From Gorsachius magnificus (Eukaryota > Chordata > Aves > Pelecaniformes > Ardeidae): a DNA stretch of 64,000 nucleotides. Location: NCBI GenBank assembly GCA_034008185.1, contig CM067081.1:153666258-153730257 (forward strand), in the 5' to 3' direction. A program made the translations under genes and the position numbers. Below the pieces are notes generated by a model, which was not told the origin of the DNA, searched no databases, and saw only the letters and a program-made list of their open reading frames with translations. Shown piece by piece: positions 1 through 13,100 of this stretch. Every line of letters begins with the position of its first letter. Position 1 is the first letter of the stretch.

Positions 1-933
1 TGCATGGATGTTTAAATGAAATGTAGAACCTTGAAAACTTTAGGCCTTTAGCTGGGTATCATTGTAGAAGGGACAGACTGTTTTGATTTACTTTAAGACT
101 ACTTGAGGAAAAACAGCAAGGGCACTTATTATGTCACTCATTTCAGCAGCAATGAGGGCCTTCTATATGAGAAGTACAGTAATCAGCTCTACAAAATAAT
201 CTACATTATTTTATGGGACAGGCATTTTCACAGGTCAAAACTTGAATTTTTTTTTTTTTTTTTGGGTGTTAAAATATCTCTGCAGTGCTTACAAATAAGG
301 TTGAATTATGAAAAGGAATGTTAGTCCTGCCTTTTCTTCCTCACACGTTCCTGGTTTCCAGTTATCTTAGCTTTTTGCTACTCATTTTTAGACTACTCAT
401 TTCTTATTTGGGTTTTTATACTGGAGCAGGATTCCTTACAAAGTGCAAGCAGCCCTTCCTGGACCTCCAGGTCCTTCTCCATAAACAGTCCCAGGCAGCA
501 TGCTCCCAAAAATGTCCTGAGTAATTCTTGGCAATTTGTTACAGGATCTCCAATGGAGCTTAAAAAGCAGAACAATAAAGTTGAGAAAATGAATCAAAAG
601 AACTTAAAAGGCAAATAGCATACACACGCAGAACTGTCAGAAGCCAAGAGGCACACTGCTGAGCCTGCACAAACCTCTCTAAATAATTGAAAGTTACAAC
701 ACCTTTCTAAAAGCAAGATAGAGGGTAACTCAGAAGATAAAAGAATAAAAGAAAATCGGGTAAGTATTTACAATCCAGTGGAAAGGGAGTTCAGAAGGTG
801 TGAATTTTTTTATTTGTTTTGGTCTGGTTTTTTTTGTAAATGCGCTGCAAGTCCAACACATGCAAAATCCGTGACTGAATATGCTGCCCCAAATGGGCCT
901 CCTGCCATTAGGACATGCACATATCCAACTCAC
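1..933 (-). other. DGKI intron (partial), 3' of last visible exon
   Basis: Intronic, AT-rich. It holds a 17-base T run at 247-263. I recognise no exon, RNA gene or repeat family here. Confidence 0.8.
247..263. repeat. Poly-T tract (17)
   Basis: An uninterrupted run of 17 T. No retroelement body is recognisable next to it. Confidence 0.9.
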
Positions 934-1133
934 TCATTCAGCAAAGGCATGGATGTTCTCCTCTTGCTTTTCTGCACCATGTTGGCTTGGTTCCTTAAGG
1001 AGATTCGAATGAGTGAGGGAGCCAATCGACATGGTTCACCATCCACTTGCATGGGAATAGACTTGTATGTTAAAAGTGTCACCTCACGACACTGGTGCAA
1101 CCTCTCTCCATGACCACCCACCTGGAGCGCCGC
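934..1133 (-). CDS. DGKI: DGKI exon (end of DAGKa; last exon in window)
   Basis: 200 bp: 66 codons plus GA of a split acidic codon. It encodes [40 protein letters not shown] and [20 protein letters not shown] then [18 protein letters not shown] and the MQVDGEPC motif are hallmarks of the DAGKa domain end. The donor is GA|GTGAGT. The acceptor follows an unusually long T-rich tract (TTTG/TTTTG units on the gene strand). The remaining C-terminal exons lie beyond base 1. Confidence 0.97.
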
Positions 1134-4100
1134 CTGAAAAAAACAAACAAACAAACAACAAAAAAACCCCACAAGCAAAAAAAAAAACAAAACAAAACAA
1201 AGAGAAAGACAAAGAAAAGACACCTCAGAACAGATAGTTGAGGCAGTTAAATCCAAAATGCAGTTTTGCTGACAGCATCCATTATACAGTGTTCCATGTG
1301 TAAGGCATTCTTATCAGTCACAATGTATTTTCACTCCAAAATTGCAAAGCAGGACTTGAAATTTCAAACCGAACACTAGTGGGCAACAAGCAGATACCTA
1401 ACCATACACATTGCACATCTCGTCACCTTGGTATATGTCAAGCATATTACACACACATACAAATATGTATACACACACCTGCATGCACAAATGAATACCT
1501 GTGTTTATTCCTAAAGTTTTCAATTTTCTTTGGTTGGTTTGTTTTTACACTAACAGTAATGCTACTAATTCTTTGCTCTTTAAAACAACAACCTTCATTA
1601 GGTACATCTGCGAGACAGAAAAATTATTTCCCCTTCCTGAAGAGAATACAGTCCTTAATGTGAATTAGATAAATCTAAGATCCTTATTATACAAGTTTAC
1701 ACAGCAACTCAACCTTGGGACTAGACAGGCTGAAAAGAGCAAGCAGAAGGACCTTGTCAAAAACAATTAAATATCATGTTCAAGAATTCATTTCAAAGAA
1801 ATGAAACAAGGAGGTTAATGAGCAGATCCTTCAAGTTCTAAGCAGGTATGTTTGGGCAGAAATGTGTTTTTTTAAATTGTAGTGTGACTATTCATTTTCG
1901 TCTATCAGACATAGAAAAAAATTCCTATATTAATGCACTACTAACAGAATGCAGCCTAAACACAAGTCAAGAGCTTAATCCTGCTGTGTGCACTTAATAT
2001 TATGGATCAACTGATAATATGGTCAATAATATTCATAATAACACTTTTTATAAAGTACTTCCCCCTCCTTGGCCTCACAGACCTTCTTGGGTATGACCAA
2101 GCACATCTGGGAGACACACAAAGCAAGTCGGAATTATATCAATGCAGTCTGGGGCTACAATGGTTCCTCAGCATCACAACCAACATACTTCTGTAGACCC
2201 TCAGTTCTGAACTAGGCTTCCTTTAAAAAGAAACAGCAGCTCAAAGGGCCCTACTACTTTAATTTAGTCCCCACTGGAACTGGTGGTAGTTTTGAGATCA
2301 CTGTAGCTACTGCGAGTGGCTAGAGACACATCAGTGGCAACCCCAAAAAAGATTCCAGCTGAAAACTGCCAGATAGTAACATGCTAAATAGACTTTTGAC
2401 ACCATTTTCAGAAGCTTACCCTAAAAATCATCAGGGGTGAAGTAATAAATGCTCATTCCACAAGATCTACCAGGCTAACAAACAGAATTCTGCTTACTTG
2501 TAGGTTATTTCCTAGTCCACTAGATCCATCCAAAAAAAAGAAAAAAGAAGAAACCAAAAAAGAATCCTTAACCCACACTTCTAAAGAAATGATTGCTGAT
2601 CAAGGCGAACTTTTACTGTTGTTTACTTTGAAGATTAGATTAGTCTGAGAATTTCTCTTTCAGGAAGCAAACACCATTATCATGGGTATTCACTGAATGT
2701 AATGCGCACTGAGGGCCGGTCACATAACAAGTAAACACGTGAGTTTAGTGAAAACAGGCTTATCCATGTTAGCTTTAACCTAGTCCACACAAGACATAGC
2801 AGCAACAAAGGCCTAAGAGTATGGACTTAAGCATGACCTAAACAAGCCTGCCGTAAGCGCTGATACATGCCTTCTGCTGGCCACGCTAAGTTCAAGCTGC
2901 AGTGTCTTAGGTAGATGAACACTAGCACCGGGGACAACTACCAACCCTGACTGCATTTAATCATCCTCTGAAGAGATTGCCACTGTGTTTAACCACTGTG
3001 ATAGTAGGACACCAGGGTATTTAAAGTGGGATTGCTTTTACAGTAACTCAGCTTTAGCTCACTTTAAGGACAGCATTGACAGAAAGTGCACTGCCAAATT
3101 AAAATTGTTGGTTGAATTTTCTTTCCCTAGCAGAACAAAAAGAGAGATTGCATTTGTGCCAGAAATATTACAAAGTTTTCCACAGCTATTACTAAATTTT
3201 CACAACATTTTTAGTGGGCATATGGAAACTGTATGGGCATACGATTTTATATAATATTTCGTAATTGTTTCCAGTAGCCAGTTTTACAAAAAACTTTGAA
3301 CTTTTATGCCACAGATTGAACTATGCAAACGCTAAAAAGAAACAGCAGTAACTATTTGACCATAGAACATTCCTACAGTAAAAACATGCATGCATGCTGT
3401 TTTTACTGTAATAATCTTGTCATTTAATTTGGGAGCACTGCACGTGCAAATTAGCCATATTTTGCAAGGAGTATATTTTTATTATTAAACATCACTTCTT
3501 TTATTAGAAAACTACAGTTTGTCCCCCTCATTTAAAACCTAATAGCAGAGCATGTTTTGGCCTTAGCTGACTGAATATGTGGAATCATGGTGGTTCTTCA
3601 AAAATGAGGACAACTTTGCACTCTGTAAGGCTGCCCACAGAATTCACCAAGTCCGGAAGCAGCCGTGGGGAGGGCGGCACCTGCACTATACTCACCAGTG
3701 AGGCCATGGTGAACCCAATGACTTCAATGTAGCCATCATCATGGCGCTGAGGCTCAAAGTCTCTGTGATCTCCAGGGTTTCCCCAGGGCATTGTGCCAGC
3801 ACAATACCTACAGAAAGAGGTTTGGAAAGCAAGGTTTGAGAAAGCAGTTTGCCCTGATGGGTCCTGACTAGTAGCCTGTTGCGCTGCCCTCCAGAAGTAT
3901 CCAGATATCCATTCCAGAATTGTATTCGGGGACAGTTAAAAGTTATGCTGACAAGGACTGGACAAAAGGGAAAATTTGTCTCTTGTTTCCAAGCTGGCAC
4001 ACCATCCATAAATGGATCCACCATAATCTTTAGCAGGTTTCTTTGTGAGAGGAAAATGGGGAAACACCAGGAAATAGGTAACAGAGCAGCAGCACTTTGT

Positions 4101-7100
4101 TCTCCCCACTTGGTTTGCTTTCTGCAGATGTGCTGTGGAGCCAGAAAGCTGCTTACCCCCTCTGCTCGGCAGGCACGGGGCTGCAGCAGCAGCTCTAGCC
4201 TTGGGGCTCAATTTTCTTTCTCCCTGCTGCTGGCTCAGAAGCTGTAACAGCGTAAGGAATGGAATGCAAAACTTTTCATAGCTTGAGGATGCAGGGAGAA
4301 ATAAGAAGCAGGAACAGATGCAGCTGTGGCCTCTGTCCTTCCTACCATTGAAGAAGGGATGTAAAATTCATCTAAGAGTGATAGAAGGGGGAACTTTGGA
4401 GAGGTGACACCAAGTAAAAGCTTGCAGTACTTGCACTTGCAGTGCAGGACTGAAAAAATCAAGTGCTTGGGACTGCATGTGGAGCCAAGCGGTAGGTTGT
4501 CTAAAGCAGACGTCTCCAAAGTGGGGTGCATGAACCACAGGGAGTGTGCAAGAAAAATCCACAACTGACAAGACAGTTAGGGTGTGTGAGGAAAATATTG
4601 TTTGTACTTTTAATAAATAAGGAAAAAAAAATAAAAATAGTGGCTTTTTTCATCTTTATCACATCCTTTCTTAAGTTCTATTTTTGTATATCTTTTATAA
4701 GGTATGTAATATACTAGCACAGTAGTACAAGTATTTAATTTATGAGTAATTCTACATATATTGGGGTGGTGCTCAAAAATTTTTTTACTGATAGGGATGC
4801 ACAATCAAAAAATGTTTGGAGACTGCTGCTCTAGAGGGCAGGAGATAGACAACTTCTAAAAATACAGCTGTATTTCTATTTGGGACACCTTCTAACATTT
4901 CAAAAAACAGTACTTTTTCCAACAGTTTTGTGTTTCTTTACCAGAAAAATATTGATCCTTCTTCCCCCCCGCCCTTCTTTTTTCACACTCTGCTTCTAAT
5001 TAAGTGAAAGACCAGGCATCTGTGTCTTTACTATCTTGTTTGCAGGTTAGGTGCATGACTTTTGAAAGTGTATTTGTTAATCATTTCTACTATCTCTGTA
5101 TCAGGACATTCAACTTTTAAAGGATGGTTTAGCTGCACCCTGAACTCAGATGCAATTGCCTATTGCTAATTAACAGCATTATAAGCACCCAGCTCTCAAG
5201 AAGGCAGCAGAGTGGCAATACTCTTTGTGCACATCCACCCAGTCTAGGACAACCTGTAGGTATTTTTTTTTTCCCCCTTTTGTAACTCCAAAATTTGTCT
5301 TGAGCTTACCTGGGTATGTTTAAAAACACTATACACTGGAACTTCAGCTCCTGGATCTTTGGAGTCAGGTCTGTACCATCACACTACAAAGCCAAAGTGA
5401 CAGAGCACAGAGAAATTGCTGAATGGAGCCACAGACAAGAGAAGTGTTGCTGCTTTGTAACAACTTTCCCAAGACTTCCCTTGGAATATGTTGCAAATGT
5501 CATGCTCAAAACTGAAAAGTAACAGAGCCATTAAACTCTCACCTCACTCTTTTGCCATTCCCCCCCCACTTCCCACAATACTATGACACAATTTCTTATA
5601 CTTACCACAACTTTGACATGCTTGGATAAATCTCTTGAGCTTCTTTGCAGAAAGTCTGTAAAGGCTGCCTGAAATGGAAGTAAGTGCAGGAATTGTCATC
5701 AGCGCTTCCTCTCTTCTCTTTCCTAATTTCTTATCCCACCACAGAGCTAATTACCAGTATGCCATCCTTTTGTCAAACCTGTTCTTTCTTGCTCTCAGGA
5801 GAGATGACTTTTTTTTTTTTTTTGAAATCATAATACTTCTCCCTTTGAGAGGTTAACCAAAGAAGGTCCTTGGGCACCCAAGGATTTAAATGCAAATTCT
5901 TGCTCACATATTTGTTTCCATGTTTAAGGCACACGGGTATGGTGGGCGTCATCATCCAGAAAGACGTTATATGTCACACATTATCAAATTAGTGTTTCTC
6001 TTAATAACCGCATTTTAGAATAAAGTGTTGTCCATGTACCTCCTGAATGCAGAAGTGGGTAATTTCATTTGAATATTCACATATAAAAATGAATCATTCC
6101 CAATAGCCGATCTCTGCCCTCCACTCCCCATGACCCTATATCCAAGATTGCTCCTCAAAGCTACAAAGATACAGGCTAACACTTGGGGAACTTCTCTAGG
6201 AAAGTCAATATCAGTGTGCTGCCCAAACCCTGAAAGAAGCAGAGCAGTTTGTTGAGAAACTTATAAGGCAGAAGCAGCAGGGGCAAGATGTGACCAGTAC
6301 TATGTGCAAAAGAGGAGCATCTCTCTTACCTGCTAAGCACTGTAAAACAACAGTGCTTCACGCACTTTCCAGCAGACACATGTGTGTGGCATTGCCAGAA
6401 AGAGTACATGTGCGCTTTAAATTGCAACAGGCAAAATGAACTGGCATGAACTCCTGATGTGAGAAAGTGAAGGGGAATGTACTTAAGAAAACATTAAAAC
6501 AACTAAGTTAGCATCATTCTGTAAGATGAATCGCAACTCACCCCTGCATAAAACATTTTATTTCTAAATCGGCTGTTGAATTTCTCTGGATTTGCTTCTG
6601 TGAAAGGATAAAAAGGAAAAATATGAACACCCTAATAAAACAGGTAGACTCCATTGTACCTTCACATTCCCTGCCAGCACTATAGTGCTTTTAATATTTT
6701 CACCGAGTGATGTGCACTAACATAAACACAGTTTTCCTGTGCAAGAGCCACCCATCTATGCTATTATCTGCTATCAGACTTCAAACATTGATATTGAATT
6801 CTTCCCCTTTCCTATGGAGTGAAAAGCTAGGGAAACATGAGCAAAGAGGCAACAAGAATACAATCAGTTAATTCAGCACCTCTCAGATTATTCATCTTAT
6901 GATCCCTCAGTACCATTTGTGAGACTTCTATTTCTACTAACGCAGAACAGACCTTTAAGAATTATTAGAAATCCATGAAAAACTAACCCATGCTTTGAAG
7001 CAGGAGTAAAGCATTAGCAAATTACAAGATGAAACAGACAAATTCTAATGTGTTGCAAAGCGGAACTGAGGAATAGACATCTCTATCCAAAAAAATAAGT

Positions 7101-10100
7101 GGTTACTCTAAAGCCTATTCAGAGAGCTGTTTCATTTTGATCAGACTCTAAGTGATGGAGAATTTTAATAGTCCAGTAGTAATGCACATCTAATGGTTAA
7201 TTATTCTCACTTAAACTAAGTGCAGGTTTTTTTCCCTATCTTGAACTTTTCAGACTTCAACTGCCAACTGCTAAATCTTATTATACTTCTCTGTCAGATT
7301 AAAGAGCCCCCAACTATCAGATATCTTCTCCTTGAGTAAATACTTATAGGCAGTGATTAAATCGCCTCTTAACCTTCTTTCCAATAGGCTAAATGGAGCT
7401 CCTTTAATCTCCCAGAATACAGGTCATTCTTGTGCCTCCCTGGGAACTGCTTTACTAGCCTATGGCATCCTGAGATTTCAGAAGCAGCCCTTCAGACACT
7501 GTATTCAGTGGTAGTACCAACCACCCATCCTTGCTTAGTAATTCTCTGTTGAAAACATCCAAGTATCAAGCTAGTCCTGGCTAAAGCATCACACTGGCAT
7601 GAAGACTTCCAAATTACTTTTTCCTCAAACGAGCACTTGAAACAATGTTTCTAGTTCCCTTTGAAGTCACTGCACCTCACAATACAAGGCGCCACTTTGT
7701 ATGAACGAGCTGCTTACCCTGTGTTTCTTGTTTGATTGTTTGCCCAGCTACTGTTATCATCCACTTGTGTTGTGGGTGAGCCTGGAACGCAGTTGGGACC
7801 ACCTCTTCTTAAAACAATTAATTTAAGGTGTAAGTAAATTTCATCTCACTTACTGAGCTCACAGCTCTTTACAGAAACTCTCAACATCCCATGCTAAGAA
7901 GCTCATCCTGAAGGCTCAGTGCCCATGCTGCACATTCCCTGATGTGGTTAACCCCGATGGCTCCAGGCTGCAGCCACCAGGGCACTGGCTCTTAAGTGGA
8001 TCTTAAAACAAATACTGACCAGAACCAAAGCCCCAGTTCGGAACTGGCTAATCAGAAAAGTAGCCTTTCCGAGATCAGGGACTTTCAACACACTGAGCTG
8101 CTCCTACCTCTGACACAGCAGATGAGCATGGGTAAGGGAGGGAGGACTGCGATGTAGAATAGAGCCTAAAGTCGATTAAAGTGCGATTTCAATTGCAGAA
8201 GTAAATCGCTGACTGCATATCCAAGGATCACTCCACCCTCACCCTTCTCAAGCCATCAAGGGAGGAGGAAAAGGAGAGCGTTGTTCTGTGTGTGTGCAGG
8301 CTGGGGGCGGGTGGTTCCTGTAAGTGAACAGTCCTGGGGAGCTGAGGGAGCAAACAGTACATCAACAGGGATAAAGTAAATTGCATCTCCCTTGATCCAC
8401 CAAAGCACGGGGATAACAAAGGAGGAAACTGTGACTCTGGAAAGAGTTGCTACCCAGAACACTCTGTGAAGAAGCAGAGCTAAATACGTTAGGCTTGGAG
8501 CCAACCCTCAAGGCTCAATCTGATTAGTCACAAGCAAAAGTGTAGAGGTTGCCATGGAAAAGGCCACATTCATGTACATGTTCTTCTGAGACACTGTAAT
8601 CACTGCTTATTCTAAATATAACAGTTGACCAATCTCTATTGCATAAAATGTCCTGATAGGCTGAGTTCAAATCAATCTAATTTATTATTGTTTGGGGGAA
8701 GGGGGTTGGGGGGAAGGTTGGTTTTTTTATTTTAATACAATATGTGATTACAATAGCTCCACATAAGCAACTGCATACAACCACTTATCTTAACGGACCA
8801 AGTGCAACAGCTATGAAAGTGCTTTAAGTTTTGCTACAAGTTTCTCTGGATTGCCATCAATTTTAAATGAGATGAGAATCGGGTTTGCACTGCTTAATTC
8901 CACATGAAACACAATAAAACCTACAAACCAGCAACACCTCCAAGGCTACAAGTTCTTCTCGCCTGAAACACAGAACTCATTTGTATATTTTAGCATTCGA
9001 GAGGGTGAGGAAGACACTAGCAGTAATTACTTGTAAGAGCAGACAGTTGTGCTGTGAAAAGCTCTCCTGGCCACACATACCTACTCACAGACACACAGTT
9101 TGCTCTGCCAAGTATTTTTTCACCCATGTAAATTTTTAAAACATTGGCATCTCTGGAATAACATCTATTCTTTATAGGGTTCCATTACTTCATTATTAAG
9201 TAATGTCTCCATTAAGTGAGAAAGTAGCCGTGCACTTCATCTATACAGTATATTCACAGTCACATTAGCAATGCATAGTGATATGCATTCATCAAAAAAT
9301 GCATACAGCTGTCATAGTTTCATTCCTGTGCCCTTTTGTGGCCCCTCATTATTATTCCTAAAGCTTGAAGCAGTCTTAAGCATTATTAAATATGCATTAG
9401 CTCATTCCATCATGTATCCTGCTCTTTATTTAGCATGGCATTAGAGTGCTATCTTTTCATCTTGAAGTGACACTCTGGTAGTATAAAAGTGAAGATAAGG
9501 GAGGCTGTCATTTAGAAAAAATACCTGCACATGAAGCCGAAATCTCCACAAGCTGAATACAGGCAATTGGAAAAGGTTTGTTTATACAAGCAGGCTTGCC
9601 TAAACCATACAAATGGAGCAATTCACATCAGCCCAAAGCCCACCTGTTAAGCCACATTTGGGTCTGTATGGGGCAGTGTAACTGTCCTTGGCAAGGGGAC
9701 AAATAAGATGCCACAACAGCTCAAATTCCTGACAGTTTTGTGGACTTCATTAAAACCTTTCAGTTGCATAGAGACACTCTGGGTCAGTACCAAGTCCACT
9801 TATGCTACACTCATCCATAGGTAACAGCTGTTCAGTCTAAGAACACAATTATCCTCCTGCTACTTCCACAGCCTCGCAGCTCCTTCCACCTCCACACTGG
9901 AGGGAAAACTGGCACCTAACTTTTTTCTTGGTTTTCTTTGCACTCTTATTCTGACACTTCTGCATCAGCATAAACTTCCTTTATATCTGTACGTGGTATC
10001 TCCTTTAGAAGATCAAATCTTTGAAAAGCTCCCCTTTTAGCTCTTTTCCTCCAGTGAATGCCATTTTTCCTTGTACTTTTTTCATTTTTAAATTCATAAA

Positions 10101-13100
10101 GTCCCTTGGAAACTCATGATACAATCACTTTCTTCCTACTTGTGTCTGTATCTTGGGTTTTTATGTTCCAGCTTTCCTTCTGAATTATGGGAACAGGATG
10201 TTAAATCCAACTCCATTTGTAGTTCATAAAATAACTGCCCATTCCCAAGACTAAGGAATTAAAAACTTCCTATTACCTCTAGATTCATGGAATTCCAGTG
10301 TAACATGTGCATCAAATCCAAGGCTGAAGTAATTATTGAAAACACTGAGTGGAAGCTGTAATTGAATAATAAAAAGACATGTAAAAATAACATGAATTAA
10401 ACATTCCATGACACACCAGGAATTAACTATTTTAAATCTAGCATCTCATTAATACCTAAGAAGAAGAAAGTGGAACATATTAGGGAAACATATGTAGAAG
10501 GTTGCTCTGAAGGTTAGTAATAGCTTGTGGAAGATAATCAGATACAAAAGCCTAAAGAACACAAACACATCTACAGTGCTTGATGATCATATATGTCTTT
10601 GTAAACATATCAAAGGGTTCCTTATGTTGTCATCGAGATTTCCCATAATGCTGTTCCACTTAACACATCAGGCTCAGCAAGGTGAATGAAACTCAAGCTG
10701 TGTTTTTCCTGCTTCATATATAATCAGGAGCAATGCAAGTCCCAGACAAGAAGCCCTAAGCCTACTGAGGATGCACGAGGCAGGGAAGCTCACATCTGGC
10801 CTCTTCCTCATTACACGCGCGCAGTGGGGTTGTGGAGGGAGAACAGTAACATCCAATAGATAAGCTGGAAATTATAACTGAAAAGAGGAAAATGGTTCAC
10901 AATATTTTTTTTTTATGATTGTAACACTTTCAACATCTCCAGTCCAAATGACATATGACTGTAAATGTGATTCCCTCGCAAAGATTTTCCCATTCTCAGC
11001 TATCAAGATCACATGGAGACCCACACACAAAGAAGTTCAATACAAAAATACACTACTCCTTGCTGTAAAGTAGGGAACAGTTGGTATTCATTAGCAAAAT
11101 CCTAAGGAGTAAAATTCTATGTCCTGTGTTTATGAATGGATGGTTGTCACAAGGTTGCTTCTCCTGCCACCCCAAGCTAATTAGAGGAAAAAAAACCCAA
11201 TGATATTTTAGATAAGATACCAGGGATTTTTGCCAGGACTTTGTTCTTGAGGTAAATGCTCAATGTCTGAACTTTCAAACAACAAATAAATGGTGGTATA
11301 TAATACATTTCACAAACCTCTGGAAGCATTGACACATGAAGAGAGCAAAAGGAAGCAATGCAACTAAAGAATTAAAAAGTTTCAGAGTTTTCCCACTTGT
11401 GCATCTTATGGTGTAACCCGAAGATGTTTTCAAGCATCCTATAGTCTCTCTGGGAAAAACAAGGCTCTAACCTTACGTGCTCCATCCTCCAGCTCATCCT
11501 GTGGCAAATCAGGGTTGCGCTCAACCTGGAGATTCCAGCGGTCCAGCTGGACAATGGTCCCATCTTCTACGTGGCACAGGATCTTGGACACTGGCTCATC
11601 TGTGTAACCCTGACAGCAGAGGAGTGTCACCAGTGTATCAGCCATGGATAGTGAAAGCAAAGCAAGTCACTTGCCAGCTACCTGGCAGACCTCCCTCCTT
11701 TCATAGAGGCCAGATCAAATGTTCCAAAGAACACCTCAAAATATTGCTAGATTTTGAGATAGCAACCATTTTAACAAGCCATTCCTCAGGTACACAAGTC
11801 TTGGGCAGGCAAAGTAAGACCATAAGGAGAGGAACTCAAAGTGAATTTGCCTTGCCTGGAGAAACTCCAGTGGTGTAGTCATGGATAAATACAGAGAAAT
11901 AAAGTTTAAACTATGCTTGAATTAGAAGCCTGCCTATCATCCTCATTACTTGGCCTAAAATACCAGACAGATACATCTACGTACACCTTTATTACAACAA
12001 CTACATCGTTAGTAAGTCGAGATCCCAGACTGGAAATTGAACCAAAACCATTGTGCCTAACTGAAGCAGACCTTGGATACAGCCCTGCCTGCTATTTTAG
12101 CCAAAATTAAGTTTCACCCTACTACACAACTAGGTCAGACCAGCAAGTTGAGAGCCCGCACATGAGGGTACCCTAGTCAGTGCTTACCCCACCCCAGTTG
12201 AGGGTGCGGGCAAGGTCATTCCCAGTGCCAAGCGGAAGGACAGCCACAGGAGGCGGGGGGCTGAGTTGCAGCTCATCAAGGATGGAGAGGATCCAGCCCA
12301 CCTATAAAATGAGAAATGCAGAGAACTGTTAGTCTGGAAGATTAAAAGGGATGGAAAAAAGGAAAACCAGACATATTTTGATTGTAACTCCTTTGTGGAG
12401 AAGATCAATTAAAACAAAAAGGAAAAGGAAAAATGAGGGTATCTGAACTCTACAACTGCCCCATCTGAGGTTTCACCTTTTGGAGAACAGGTACAGCAGT
12501 TTTGATGAAGCTCCCGTGCAAGCAGAAGCAGTGAGATGTAAACACTGGCTATATTTGACAGCACACAGATTTACTGAGGAAAGGGAGCGCATAAGCTGCT
12601 GTTCTTTAAGCAGGAAATAAAAACACATAGAATTACACCTGGCTAAGGCTGCCTAACTATTGCTCTGAAAAATACTGTATGTAAAAATGAGTGAAGAATA
12701 ATATGGATGATTCCAGATAAGTTTTTTAAAGTGCCCTTATGCTAAAAGAAGCTAAACCTTTGACGACTGTCATGAAAGATGTGAAAGAGACATTAAAAGA
12801 GCATGCTATCTCAGAGCATGTCCTGGAGCTGGAACAGAGGGTCCAGATCAAGTCAAGCATGGACTTGCCCACGGGTGTCCCATTCCCCAGACAAGAGACC
12901 TTAGTGCCGAATTGTTTCACTCAGTACAAAGCATAATATATATATATATTCTAGTCATACACACACACGCACATATGTATATGAATAAATAGAAGACTAG
13001 AAGACTGGAATAAAAGACAAACTCTAATCAGTGTTGAGACTTTGGGTTGGAACAATTAATCTGTCTCTTTTGTATCATAAACTATTGGTTATTTTGGAGA

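Larger units (their letters stand above)
1134..3695 (-). other. DGKI intron
   Basis: 2.56 kb. It contains the A-rich (gene-strand T-rich) tract next to the acceptor, CA-rich patches near 1450-1490 and the perfect hairpin at 3374-3410. No exon or known repeat family was identified. Confidence 0.85.

Noticed and set aside
3585..3695. Continuation of the DGKI frame beyond the 3696-3807 exon
   Set aside because: Reads through a good GTGAGT donor into intron; the next exon joins in phase without it.
8694..8718. G-rich tract considered as a quadruplex
   Set aside because: Only three long G runs; the fourth has two G, so it does not meet the usual four-run rule.
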